Shown here one piece after another: positions 43,488-56,195 of a DNA stretch of 64,000 nucleotides. The notes under the pieces are model-generated. The model was not told the origin of the DNA, did no database searches, and saw only the letters and a program-made list of their open reading frames with translations. Source of the DNA: Phytophthora sp. 'mugwort'. Its lineage: Eukaryota > Oomycota > Peronosporomycetes > Peronosporales > Peronosporaceae. Both the position numbers and the translations under genes were made by a program. Where the stretch lies: assembly GCA_033558025.1 (NCBI GenBank), contig JAUCEF010000007.1:2542001-2606000 (forward strand), read 5' to 3'. Position 1 is the stretch's first letter. Every line of letters begins with the position of its first letter.

Positions 43488-46400
43488 TCAACAAAAGAAG
43501 CCGTTGGCCCCAACATGGCTTGTAGGAGACGCTGACCTGCCACTACCTTTGTTCTTCGAGTCGCTTTCGAGCTGTCGGTACTCATTTAGTACCCGCAGCG
43601 ACGCTGTTTTACGCCGAATAGCCTCGGGGCTGAGGACAACGTGTCTCTGAAGATTGATGGTGCTGGTGGCTGCTTGCTGGTAAACCTGCTTGAGCAAGTT
43701 CAGCTGCGTCGCTTTTGCTTCCAGCTCGTCAAGCAGCGGACCCAGAGCTTGCGACAACTGCGCCGAAGTGGAGCTGCTGAGGGCGTGAGCACCTTCGGAT
43801 CCAGAGCGATTGTTTGCCTCCATCTGGGCGACAAGATCTTTATACCGTTTGTTGAGCCCTTTGAATTCCTTCTCGACAGATGCAACAGCCGCGTGCAGGT
43901 CCTCCATAATCTGGGACTGCAAAAAGTAAAGCACAACACCAAAATGAAGCCTATCAGCTAGGAAACTTCGCCAGATCGCTTAGTCCTGGATAACAATGGA
44001 CCACTAAGCATACCTGGTTGGGACTCACGTACGGTGTCGGCGAAACAGCGGGCACTTTGATAGCTGACGGCTTGTGTTTGGTGCTATGGCGTTGGGTGCT
44101 GAGGTTCGAAGTGGGGGTCGATGATAATGCTACAGATGTGGTAGCAGCTTCGTCGGTTGGTGAAGCTGTTAAAGTGGAGCCTGCTGATGGAAGCTGCTGT
44201 ACGATATCAGCATCTGCTGCTGGACTATTCACCTCTGCGGAATGATGGAGCTTCCTTGCTATATGCCGATGGGTCGAAGTAGATGCTGGAGCCTTCTGTG
44301 TTTCGCTAAGAAGTGTGGGCATGACGTACGTAGTATCACATTGTCGCAACGCATCCTGGATGTTTCCAATCAGTGAAAATGATGGCTGGACTGAGTTACC
44401 AAGCAAAAAAGGGATATCTCTGCACAATGCATACATAAGAAAAAGGTTGGGGAAGTTCTTCAGTCTCCTCATTACGCACAGACAGAGACAAAAGGCTGGC
44501 GTACTTGCCGAGATTTGCTTCGCGCAGCAGAGACATGTTGTTGTTGCTCTTCGCCTTGTTTGCCTTCTTCGTCGTCGTTGAGGCTGTTCCAGTTGATGTC
44601 TTCTTTTTCTTCAGTGTTGTGGCAGAAGATACTCCGGTACTTCCGCGTGACGTGGAATTTGCTGCCCTTCTTGACGTTGCCTCGCTGGCCGCTGCCGCGC
44701 TGGCACGGCTCGCAGCTGTTGGTCGAAGCAGTGTTGACGGTCGTATCTGTTGCTGGAGCTTCTTGTTCTTCTTCATAGCCTCGTTTGCAGATTCCGTTGC
44801 CTCTATCACCTTGGCTACCAACTTTTCGTTCAGCTGCGAGATCGATGCCACCGTTTGCTACCACACGGAGAGACAATCAATGAGGTCAGTCACGTGTGAT
44901 GCAAAATTGCTTCTTCCTGTCATTATGCAGTGAATGTTCATGTACCTCGGAGTCTCTGAGTCGCTCTCTACTCTCAGCATGATTCGTGGATTCACGCTGA
45001 AACTGGGCCTCGAGCAGCTCGTTCCGTTCTACTGCGACTTGCTGTACCTGGCGCACCTCGGTAAGCTGGGCTTGCAGCTCGTCCACGACACGTTGATGAT
45101 TGCTCTCGGACTCCTTCATTTCTACACACAAGTGGGTGAGTACTTTACTGTTTTGCATGCTACGAAATAGGCCCAGAGCAAGCTTACCAGCTTTTAGACG
45201 TGTGCGATGCGACTCGGAGATCTGAAGGTGCGACTGTAACTCGTCCGTTTTCGCTGCTAAGTTTTTTGCAAGCTCCTGGAAGTGCCGCAACTCGGTTTGA
45301 GTCGCTTTCCTCCGCTCTTCGGACTTGACGAAGTGTAGCTTCAGCTCTTCGTGGTCACAGCGCAGTGCATCGTACGCTGCTCTCGCAGACTTCTTTGTTT
45401 GTCCCAGCTCGTACGATAATTGCTTCTCCGCTGACGCCGATTCAGCTTCCCGCTTTCGACCAGTTAGTTTGGCATCCGAGAGTTGCTGCAGTAAACTGTC
45501 GCGTTCGGCCTCGAGCCTGCCAATCTTGTCTTGCAAGGCCTTGAGAGCCAACAATACAGCTCGGCTTCCTTGAGATCCGCTTCCGCTAGTACCTCCAGCA
45601 GTGGAACTTTTCTGAGGAAGAGTGAATCCGGTAGAAGTTTTGCCTGGGCCTCCAAATGGCGGAGGCGGCGTGCTAAATAACTTTTTGTTGAAACTAAGAC
45701 GATCGCTTCCTGGAGTGTCTATTGTATCCATACTAGCAAGCTTGTCAGGTGGACAATCACGCGTTACCTTGGTATCATTCCCGTTTTCTCGCATCGATTT
45801 CGATTTCGTTTTAGATGATCCATTCGAAATGTAAGAACTCGATCGTGGCAGGTGAAGCGAAGCTGGTCTTGACTTCATTCGCGTGGATTCCGTCGGACGA
45901 GTTTGGTTTGCAGCTGTAACTGCGTTCACCCCAGTTAGTGCAGTCGCTGCTGTCAGATACTCGTGCAGTGCTGTCGCTGACGAAATGGTGGGCCCTTTCG
46001 GCATCATGGGAGTCTCGTCGCTGTCGTCGTGTCGAGCTAACTTCTTCAGCGTCGACTTCAACTCCTCCAGTTCCTTTCTTGGTGTCGTCGATGAACCAAT
46101 CGACTGTAAAGAATCATCCAAAGAGGTCGTTCTAGGATACGTGTACTTCGATTTCTGTATCCTTTTCCGACATTGCGCTCCTGAACCCCGTCGGTGCACT
46201 GGTGAAGCCGTATCAGCCTCGAACGAGGCATCGCTATCACTACTGGAGACATTATCTTCTTGACCCGAAGCAACGTTTCCATCACTGTCACTAGTCGAGA
46301 TACCGCCACGGTTGTTAGATCTCGCTGGCTGTTTGCCTAAACGAGACGGTCGTGCACTGCCAGGCCAACATGATTTCCCGGATTTGCGAGAGTAGTGGCG

Positions 46401-46704
46401 CCTTGTGTTGGAGCACGGACTTCTTGCTTCATCCCGTGCTCGTGTCGTCTTCCTCCTGCTGCCGCTACGAGGCGACGTGTTATCCCATGGTGAGCCCCGA
46501 GCTTTCCTTGGAGAAATGAGGATTCGGCTGTGTGATGAGATCTCAATCACCTGTTCTTCGCCTTCCGAAGACTCGCTCTCATCTGACTCGTACAAATTCA
46601 TTCCTGTACTGGGTGTACACGTTTCAATAACGAACAACCCATTTACCAGGGTCGGCGACGTTTCCACAAGCAAAAAAATAACGGTTGTCGTTGCAGGAGC
46701 TCAT
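43488..46704 (-). CDS. long coiled-coil protein, possibly centrosomal
   Basis: Exons from the right are about 46660-45188 (plus a possible small first exon from 46704), 45121-44946, 44857-44505, 44419-44014 and 43916-43488, with phase-consistent GT..AG introns of 66, 88, 85 and 97 nt. Total length is about 1,000 residues. The first third is acidic and Ser/Arg-rich, with clusters such as SDESESSEGEE and SSSDSDASFE. The middle (ALKALQDKIGRLEAERDSLL onward) is a long coiled coil of some 200 residues. Ser/Thr/Ala-rich linkers follow, and a last helical part (MEDLHAAVASVEKEFKGLNK) is reminiscent of the Cep57/PPC89 microtubule-binding end. That likeness is weak and by eye. The start is uncertain: MSSCNDNRYF at 46704 with a 43-nt intron, or the unspliced ATG at 46673. 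Confidence 0.7.
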
Positions 46705-46946
46705 TAGCATACTCGAGCAACATTCATTTGATCACCTTAGCGAGAAAACTACGATAGGGTACGCAGATGGTGTTTCTTCCTTTCTTCGATGAGGTGGCCG
46801 CATCGGAGTTTACAGTCTGGACACCGCAGCGCCTACCAGATCAAAGCAGTGCGTCTGTTAAATTTCCTGAGCTTTTCTCGGTAGTTTTGCCGTCACCCAG
46901 CATGAAGCAGGATGCGAAACACGCAGCCACGATTCAAAATACATGG

Positions 46947-48779
<1,833 letters not shown>

Positions 48780-49578
48780 CACCTACCAGGTGAAAGTGGC
48801 GAGTGTTGAGCTGCTGAATGTCGCCAAGGTGGATCCTGGAAATGTCGGCGTCAAAGACGTGGTGGGTTTTGTGCGCATGATCTTTGCACCACTTACCGAA
48901 TGGGCGCTGCGAAACTGGGTATGCAAAACGCAAGTCAAAATAACAAGGTGTGCTTATTTTTGGTAACAAGAATGCCCAGTGGCAGGGACCTGAACGTACG
49001 GAGCGGCCGCAGGCAGCGCCGGAAGCGCGTGTTGGACAGCATTGTGGAGTGTGGCAATGGCCAATGGCGGGGATCAAAATGCGCGCACCTGCAAAAGCCA
49101 AACTGATGAGTGACGACAAGTGCATGATCCGCGGCTCTTCGTTTTTTTGCCCATTTTGTGCGATGACTACCTGGTAGTGTCTAGGTTCTAGGAGCAAACC
49201 CAAAATAAATTCCATGTTGATCTCTCCCGAAAATGGTTGGTACAGTATCCAAGCTCACGCATGAAACTAGTGAAGCTTCACCAGGACAGTATGCTGACAG
49301 CGCCGATCAACAAATGGTTATTTATTTTACGAGATTTTTAATGAGCTCGATTGAAGTTTCAGGTTCTGAATGGCGTATTAACCTTTTTCACTGGCACACA
49401 CCACTGTATACATGTAGATGTACCACGTGTAGTGTTATCCTAAGTGAAGCTTAATCACTAGCGGCACTGACGTCACTAATTCAATCTCAGCAGTGAGCAT
49501 TAATACAATCAAATTTCAGTACAAACAGCAAGCTAACAAAAAGAAAGTAAGTATTAATTTCCGGACATCGATACTAAT
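48780..49578. other. intergenic, no gene seen
   Basis: This stretch separates the fumarate reductase start from the Ca2+-ATPase stop, so it should hold the promoter of the former and the 3' UTR of the latter. A 155-residue minus-strand frame (49215-48748) has no domain, biased composition and no conserved look, and I do not take it as a gene. No clear initiator element was found. Confidence 0.4.
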
Positions 49579-52500
49579 CTACCCCTTGATGAGAGCCTTA
49601 GACTGCAACCCTTTTTGGAAGGCCTTGACGACACGGATCTGCGCGCGAATGCGAGCGAAGCCACGCACCCAAAGTTCCTGCCCGCGGCCAGAGTTCAGCT
49701 TGTGCACCTCATCATTGTCAGCTTCGCGGCAAATTGCCATCCAGTTCGGCGCGTTCTTCATCGAAATCAAGCGCAGCACAAGTCCAAGAGGCATCGACAC
49801 GAAGCCCATGCCGATGCAGGCGAACCACTGGCCGACATCAAGCGGCTTGCACTTGAACCAGTCGCCAGTGTGCTGCACCATCACGTACTGCATCGCAACT
49901 TGCAGAACGCACACGTACAAGAACACGCGGTTCTTCGTGATGCCCGTGAAGATGTTAATCTCATCGTGGATCTTACGGCAGTTGAGCTCGTTGAACAGCT
50001 GGGCCCACACGAACGTGTTGAACACGATGGTCATGTGCACCGTCGGGTCGTCCTCCACATCATCGTCAAGATCGGTAATACGGCCTGACGGAATGTTGAA
50101 CCACTTCTCACCCGTGAACACAATCGCGAGCAGAAGAACGAGCTGGTAGATCGACTGGCCGATAATATGCTTCGTCATCTTTTTAGAGATCAGCGGTTCG
50201 GTCTTCGGGTACGGTTTGCGCTCCAGTAGCTGAGGAGTCGGCTCCTCAGTCGCAAGAGCCAACGAAGCAAACGAATCCATAATCAAGTTCACCCACAGCA
50301 TCTGCACAGCCGAGAGGGGAGACTGCTCCAGAACAACAGCACCAATAAATGCCAGCGAAATAGCCACAACGTTGACAGTCAACTGGAACTGCAGGAACTT
50401 AGCAATCGAGTCGTATACGTTACGGCCCCATTTGATGGCGTTCACAATTGAGTTGAAGTTGTCGTCCATTAAAATGATATCCGAAGCGTCCTTTGCCACA
50501 GCCGTTCCGCTGATACCCATAGCAAAACCCACGTTCGCTTTCTTCAGAGCAGGAGCATCGTTAGTACCGTCACCAGTCACAGCAACCACCTGAGGACCGT
50601 GAGGAACAACGTTGCTCTGCATCAGACCAGACACCAGCGTGTATTTGTCCTTCGGCGACGAACGGGCGAGCACACGAAGCATAGGCCAGATCTGGTCGAA
50701 CTCCGTCTGGATGATGTTGCCCTGCGCGTCCAGCACACGGTTGCGGAACGTCTGACCGTCCATGATCAGCGAGCCGTCACCAGGCTGCGTGATGCCGCAC
50801 TTGCTGGCAATCGAACGTGCAGTCGTGATGTTGTCACCTGTCACCATGCGCACCGTAATACCAGCGCGGTAGCACTGCTGAATGGCACCAGGGACCTCCG
50901 GACGCACAGGGTCCTCAATGCCTACAATCGCCACACAGGTCAAATTCTTTTCCACGTCCTCGTCAGACCAGTTGATCGTGTCTTCGGCAGGCACATCCAG
51001 GTCACGGTAAGCCAGACACAGCGTACGGTACGCCTGTGAAGCATATTTTTCAATCACCTCGGCGCCGATCTTTGCCTTGCGAGCATCATCCACAGCCTCG
51101 ATCGAGCCGTCCACGCCCTGCATATCCTGGCACAGACCCAGTACCACTTCCGTCGCCCCCTTCGTGTATACACGGCAAGTCGTCGCACTGCGACGCACCA
51201 CCACTGACATGCGCTTCTTCGCACTACTGAACGTCAGCATGTGCACCACCTCGTTATTCATGCGAAGTTCCGGGTACTCTACGCCGCCATCGCGGATGAA
51301 CTGCAGCAGAGCGCACTCAGTCTTGTTTCCGGTGTGCTCGGGCTGACCGTTCTCCACCTTGGGAGGCAAGATCTCAGCCGTCGAGTTCACAGCAATACCA
51401 GTGCACAACGCCTCCTTGGTCGAGTCCGACAGCGCTCCGATGCCATCCGTCGCGGACGAGAACTCCTTGTCGCCGATCCACAGCTGCATCACCGTCATGC
51501 GGTTTGTGGTCAACGTGCCCGTCTTGTCAGAGCAAATGGTCGTCGCGCTGCCCATGGTCTCACAAGCGTCGAGGTGACGCACCAGGTTGTTGTCCACAAG
51601 CATCTTCTTGACAGAGTAGGCAAGAGCGATGGTTACAGCAAGCGGCAGACCTTCAGGGATGGCCACCACGAGCACAGTAATAGCGATGATGAAGAAGTTG
51701 AGATAGTCACTGACGTATCCGCTTTTCCAGGGCATATCGTCGTTGCCGAACGTGTCAATCGAGAAACGAATCGACATGATCACGAACACTAGAAGAGCCA
51801 CAAGCGTACCTAGCTTGCCGATGAGGACAGTCAAGTTGTACAGTTTGCCCTCAAGAGGCGACTGACTCTCGTCATCGTCAACACCAATGTTGTTCTCTTC
51901 TTCGACGGCAGTAACGTTCTTTGGGGTCTCAATCTCGACGTAGATCTGGTCATCCGAACCGTCCGGGTTCTTCTTGTTAGCATTGCTGTCGCTTCCACTG
52001 GCAGCAGCTGCGCCCGGACGGTTGCCGTTAATCAGGCTTTTGATAATACCAGCCTGGGAGTGCTCACCGACGCACACCACAAGCATCTTGCCCACACCTT
52101 CCATAACTTTGGTACCGGAGAGCAGGAACGGGTTCTCGGCGTTCTTGATGAGCAAGTCGGACTCGCCAGTCATGGCACTTTCGTCCATCCTCATCTCCTT
52201 CTCGTCGAAGACGATACCGTCGGCTGGGATAATGTCACCCAAATCCACACGAACAATTTCGCCAACCACGAGGCTCCACTTGCTCACCTCGGCGGGCTGG
52301 CCGTTGCGGATAACCTTGATCTTTTCATCTTCCTTAACGGCGTTGAGCGCGCGGAACTGGGCTTCCTTCTGGTAGTCGTTGACGGCCGTGACGATCGTGA
52401 CGACGATAACAGCCAGGATGATACAGGCTCCCTCGACCCATCCGGTCTCGGGGTGATCGCCCACGGTAGACGATAGGATAATCGAAAGGAAGCCCGAGAT

Positions 52501-52776
52501 GGTCAGCACAATGATGGTAATGTCCTGGTAGGCGTCCCACATGAGCTCCAGGAAGCTCTTGGGCTTGGGAGGGTCCACGTAGTTCCTACCAAAGCATTCC
52601 TCGCGCTTAGCGAGGTCCGCCGCGTCGTTCGAGTCGAGACCCTGACGCGGATTCACGTTGAGTGCGGCGGCGATGCCCTCGAGGCCGCCCATGCTGCCAA
52701 GGACGTCATGTTGCTTCTCGCGAGGGGTCTCCACGAGACGGATGAGGTCGCCCGTCACCAGCTTGAACGACGCCAT
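49579..52776 (-). CDS. plasma-membrane-type Ca2+-transporting ATPase (P2B)
   Basis: One uninterrupted frame of 1,065 residues. Motifs in order: AMTGESD (about residue 204, actuator domain); PEGLPLAVTIALAYSVKKML (helix M4 with the Ca2+-binding site); CSDKTGTLT with the phosphorylated Asp at 417; a KGA motif (YTKGATE) in the nucleotide-binding domain; VTGDGTNDAPALKKA (about 735); and the helix M6 segment MLWVNLIMDSFASLALATE, with Asn and Asp for one Ca2+. These are P2B (PMCA/ACA) features. The basic, aromatic tail (RGFARIRAQIRVVKAFQKGL) fits a calmodulin-binding autoinhibitory end like animal PMCA rather than plant ACA. It would pump Ca2+ out of the cytosol. The start is the first ATG, 40-odd nt below an initiator-like site. 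Large antisense frames over this gene are shadows. Confidence 0.95.
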   Translation of the reverse strand: MASFKLVTGDLIRLVETPREKQHDVLGSMGGLEGIAAALNVNPRQGLDSNDAADLAKREECFGRNYVDPPKPKSFLELMWDAYQDITIIVLTISGFLSIILSSTVGDHPETGWVEGACIILAVIVVTIVTAVNDYQKEAQFRALNAVKEDEKIKVIRNGQPAEVSKWSLVVGEIVRVDLGDIIPADGIVFDEKEMRMDESAMTGESDLLIKNAENPFLLSGTKVMEGVGKMLVVCVGEHSQAGIIKSLINGNRPGAAAASGSDSNANKKNPDGSDDQIYVEIETPKNVTAVEEENNIGVDDDESQSPLEGKLYNLTVLIGKLGTLVALLVFVIMSIRFSIDTFGNDDMPWKSGYVSDYLNFFIIAITVLVVAIPEGLPLAVTIALAYSVKKMLVDNNLVRHLDACETMGSATTICSDKTGTLTTNRMTVMQLWIGDKEFSSATDGIGALSDSTKEALCTGIAVNSTAEILPPKVENGQPEHTGNKTECALLQFIRDGGVEYPELRMNNEVVHMLTFSSAKKRMSVVVRRSATTCRVYTKGATEVVLGLCQDMQGVDGSIEAVDDARKAKIGAEVIEKYASQAYRTLCLAYRDLDVPAEDTINWSDEDVEKNLTCVAIVGIEDPVRPEVPGAIQQCYRAGITVRMVTGDNITTARSIASKCGITQPGDGSLIMDGQTFRNRVLDAQGNIIQTEFDQIWPMLRVLARSSPKDKYTLVSGLMQSNVVPHGPQVVAVTGDGTNDAPALKKANVGFAMGISGTAVAKDASDIILMDDNFNSIVNAIKWGRNVYDSIAKFLQFQLTVNVVAISLAFIGAVVLEQSPLSAVQMLWVNLIMDSFASLALATEEPTPQLLERKPYPKTEPLISKKMTKHIIGQSIYQLVLLLAIVFTGEKWFNIPSGRITDLDDDVEDDPTVHMTIVFNTFVWAQLFNELNCRKIHDEINIFTGITKNRVFLYVCVLQVAMQYVMVQHTGDWFKCKPLDVGQWFACIGMGFVSMPLGLVLRLISMKNAPNWMAICREADNDEVHKLNSGRGQELWVRGFARIRAQIRVVKAFQKGLQSKALIKG

Positions 52777-52810
52777 GGATCTCGTTCAACTTGAGCTTGA
52801 GCCGGCGAAA

Positions 52811-52822
52811 GGGAGAATGATA
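52811..52822 (-). promoter_or_regulatory. oomycete-like initiator of Ca2+-ATPase gene
   Basis: On the minus strand the string TATCATTCTCCC matches the oomycete initiator core (TCAYTYY) and lies 35-46 nt before the ATG at 52776, where transcription usually starts in these organisms. Pyrimidine-rich sequence follows it. Confidence 0.45.
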
Positions 52823-54296
52823 AGAAGGCTTCGGATCAGGTCGACAGACAGCGGTGAAAAAGCTGTTTATAGCTGTCGGGTTCGGGTTTGGTTGTGCTCT
52901 GCCGAGGGAAGTTCCGGAATGAACTTTCGACTAAGCGGCTGACGACCTCTTTTCCCCTCCTCGTTGTTGATGTGTCGTTCTTGTCCAGTGCCACACGGTG
53001 GTTTGGTGGAGCCAGCGTGCGGATGGGCTTGGCGTTCTAGACAGGCCAGGCGATTTAGGGCTGACAATTTGGGGGTCCCGCGCAAATCGGAAAAAGGGTG
53101 CAAATCAAGTAAAAGGTGGCGGCGAAGGCAGGCGATAGCGAGGTTGCAAGGCTTGAGAAGCGCATAATACAGCTTGCAGGAAGCGATTGAGACGAAGGAA
53201 ATAACAGAGACTCCACGGCAAGTGGAAATGGCGGCGTTCTTGAGTGTAAGTGCAATCCGATTTTGAATATTAAATATCGCGGGAGATCCGACCTCACAAG
53301 TTCAGGTCGCTGATTTAAGTTTGATTTAGCACGGGTGATCCAGTGGATTTTCACGCTGAATGTCGCATAATCAATTCATAGAGGTCTTTGTCTGGAATTT
53401 ATATCGCTTGACAGCAAGCTGCGCCCCTGATTTTCCTGGCATTTATTATGTGTTTTTATGTTGTCCTAGGTTGAAAAAGAACCTAGCGAAGCTAAGAGAA
53501 GCGTAAATACGGATGCGGCAGCGCATGCACGGTGCCTTGGCGGCGCGCAGTCTAACAGTGTTGGACGATTGTGCATCCAACAGTTATGTCCAATCAGACG
53601 ACGTTGCACAGTGGGTACAGACGGGTCGTGTATGACCTGGCTGTGTGCTTAGTCGAAAGGCAAAGATCGCGAGACGATGGAAACCTTAAGATTACCGGTA
53701 CGGGACTGTGCTCGAAATCACCCTTATTAACTATTCGGAGGTTGTAAATTACAAGCACTTACTAAACAATTACAGAAAATATAAAATTGTGCGCAATACT
53801 GTACTATGTAGCGCAACAATGCATGATAACTACAGTAGGCTTGGTAAAGCTATTTATATGCAGCACATTTCAATTATAGATTGAAATAGCACCCTTTTAG
53901 CGAATTACTTCCGCATGTTCTCCAGATTGTAATTTTTGTGTATCACGCAGAGGGGGTACCGCATTTCCAGTCCACAAAAAATGAGATACAATAGCGGATC
54001 CACTATTATTACACCTTAACATATATTTATGTCCTGCCGAACACTCGGTGTGCCAGATGCCAGCTGGTCTCTAGTCCGTACACACGCAAAGTACGGCGAG
54101 TTGAAATGCATGCAGGCGCCGTGCTCCGGCTTGTGGCGAGCTAGCATAAAATCCTGCAAAGATCAGACGTGGGCGTGTTGCGTGCTGGGTGCTACAGCCT
54201 GCAGGGCAGTATCCACTATCGCCTGGAAAGGTTTCTTTCGGATGCCTTCAAAAACTACGGCATAGCTTTCTTCCTAATTGCGACGTTGCGCGATCT
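52823..54296. other. intergenic, no gene seen
   Basis: It contains the promoter side of the Ca2+-ATPase gene and then AT-rich sequence (53,700-54,000). Open frames are short and overlap on both strands without recognisable domains. Confidence 0.45.
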
Positions 54297-54458
54297 CGAG
54301 CGATATACGCTCGTGGTGCCGTTTCCTCGGTGAGCTATCCAGACTGCGGCTGCCGGTGAACAAATTGCTGCCGTTGAACAACTTGCTGCCGATGCTCACC
54401 GGTAGCCGCAGCTTGGATGGCTCACCGAGGAAACGGCACCGCGAGCGTATATCGCTCG
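54297..54458. repeat. foldback element with 65-bp arms
   Basis: Left arm 54297-54361 (CGAGCGATATACGCTCG.. to ..GCCGGTGAAC) is the near-complement of right arm 54394-54458 (GCTCACCGG.. to ..CGTATATCGCTCG), with only a few mismatches. The outermost 17 bases are themselves nearly palindromic. The 32-nt loop holds a short direct repeat (TTGCTGCCGTTGAACAA / TTGCTGCCG). Such a compact hairpin is typical of a foldback MITE or of a hairpin RNA locus. No target duplication was identified. Confidence 0.8.
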
Positions 54459-55425
54459 GATAAATCTTTTTATCCCCGGATTAACCGAGACTATGCTATT
54501 TACGACCCTTCTATGACTTCATGATGGTTTATTATCACGAGCTTTCGCAGGTGTCTTCGCGCTAATGCTGTTCTCCTGGTCCGATTATGAAGGCAGCATT
54601 ACCGCCCTACCACGCGTTGCCTTTTCCGACGCTCGGTTGTGATTTCGTCGCCCTACAGTACCACGGGTTGCCACATGCGACGGAGGGCTGCGAATACATG
54701 TATTTTGAGCGGTCGAGTTGCCACGTTGAGGAGAACATGCATGGAAAAGAGAGCGGTCAAGGTTTGCAGGCTCGCTCTCTCAGGAAAATGAAAGGAGGTG
54801 ACGCGTTTGGAATCAGCGAGTCTATCGTCCTTTTGGAGACCGTCACTTTCATCGCAGCCATGGACGTGGCGTAACATTGTAGCATCGCCAGGCGAACCAT
54901 ACACAGTTCTGATGATCCGCACGTGCAGTCGATTTTTGTACGTTTTACTGATCCTGCTGCTGCGTATAATGCTGTCAGCCAAGCTTCATCTCGTCATTAC
55001 ATGGTGTTGGAACCAAGAACATGAAGTACAGTAGTCATTAGCTGCAAAAATGTGTCTACGTAAGAGAAAGGGCTTCGATTTTACCGGTATCTTTAAAAGT
55101 CGAGTAACTGGTTCCCGTTTTTTTGTATTACACGATATGTGTTTGTCCAAGAAAAAAAATCTGTTTTTAGGTTCTGTTTGATAGCATCCCTCCTGCTTAA
55201 GATTATCAAAATGGTTGTTGTAGATTGAGACCATTCACTATAGAGCTCTCCACATAGTGCCGCCACCCCCTCTATGCACTGTTGGCATGGAATTTAAAAT
55301 GTACCCAAAATCTTGTACCGGGCATATTCTGTTCGTAGTTTATCGAAGAAACGGTCGTGCAAGCTATACCTTGATGAGGATTCCTCATTGAGGAAGGCTG
55401 GTGCAGCTGAAGTAATGAACCAATA
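54459..55425. other. intergenic, possible decayed repeat
   Basis: A 109-residue minus-strand frame (54982-54653) contains KTYKNRLHVRIIRTVYGSPG, which could be a transposase scrap, but no family can be named. A plus-strand frame covers the same bases. Nothing else was seen. Confidence 0.35.
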
Positions 55426-56195
55426 GGGGGTGTCAGAATTGACAAGAGTCCCGACAAAACCGCATGCGGTTTCGCCCCGAAATGGCATGTGATTTTCGGG
55501 CAAATGCCATATCATTTCGAAATCAACCACCTTCAGAGGTGGGCGATTCGCGAATAGCACCTGCTATTTGCCGCCAATATCCCATACGGCAACGGCAACC
55601 TTCAACCTTCGAGGCGAAGAAGCTTCCCTGATGCCGCCGTCGCTGCCAGGCTGCCACCATCGCTACTTGGCTGTGACTACGTTACCCGCAATGTGACCCA
55701 GACACCACCACTCACAGCTGAAGCGCGCTTCCTGGTTAGGCTCGCTCGCTCTCTCAAATGGTCCGCAACCAGTACATTTCCTTGTATCTTTCAAACTATT
55801 GTTGTTCGCGTGGTAACACTTTCCTTGTGCATACAGACATGAGCAGAAAACGCAGCGCCTTGTCCGAAAGCTCGAAGGTTCACTTGTCTGCGGAAGACTA
55901 CAAAGTTCTAGTGGATTGGATCGAAGTTGAAGCAAACTTTAAGGCCATCTACGGCACGGACAAGAAGCCGAAGGTTGGAGGACCGCCCAAGCAGACCAAG
56001 AATTCAGCCTTCGAAGACATGGCCGACTACTTGTACGCCACTACAGAGCACCGGGAACTTCCCCACCTGACGGGCGATTAAGTTCTGATACCCCCTACGA
56101 CGAAACTTCAAAATAAATGACATGTCATTTGCTTAAGAATCGCATGCCATCTCGGGTCGAAATCGCATGCGACTTTTCGCAATTCTGACACCCCC
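55426..56195. mobile_element. MITE-like element with long TIRs and a small frame
   Basis: The left end GGGGGTGTCAGAATTG (55426-55441) is repeated exactly, inverted, at the right end (56180-56195). Similarity continues inward for about 95 bases through GCATGCGGTTTCG / GCATGCGATTTCG and ATGGCATG. TA flanks both ends, so the target duplication is probably TA, as for Tc1/mariner-related elements. A third, inverted-type terminus (TTCTGATACCCCCTA, two mismatches) lies at 56083-56097, at the inner edge of the right repeat. A short protein-coding piece lies between the repeats. Confidence 0.75.
55839..56081 (+). pseudogene. small basic helical frame inside the MITE-like element
   Basis: From the ATG at 55839 the frame gives 80 residues: SRKRSALSES, then LSAEDYKVLVDWIEVEANFK with the conserved-looking pair Y..L.DWI, then IYGTDKKPKVGGPPKQTK and a final helix. 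The pattern suits a trihelix/Myb-like DNA-binding domain, as in transposon-borne proteins, but I cannot assign it. The bases before the ATG (TTGTGCATACAG) look like a 3' splice site, so this may be a second exon whose first exon is lost. The stop codon falls in the internal terminus, so the tail is truncated. Confidence 0.4.

Noticed and set aside
51241..51792. 183-residue plus-strand frame
   Set aside because: It is antisense to the Ca2+-ATPase; the long frame follows from codon bias of the true gene.
54653..54982. Minus-strand frame with VYGSPGD as a transposase
   Set aside because: Only a short likeness; catalytic residues and neighbouring motifs cannot be found.
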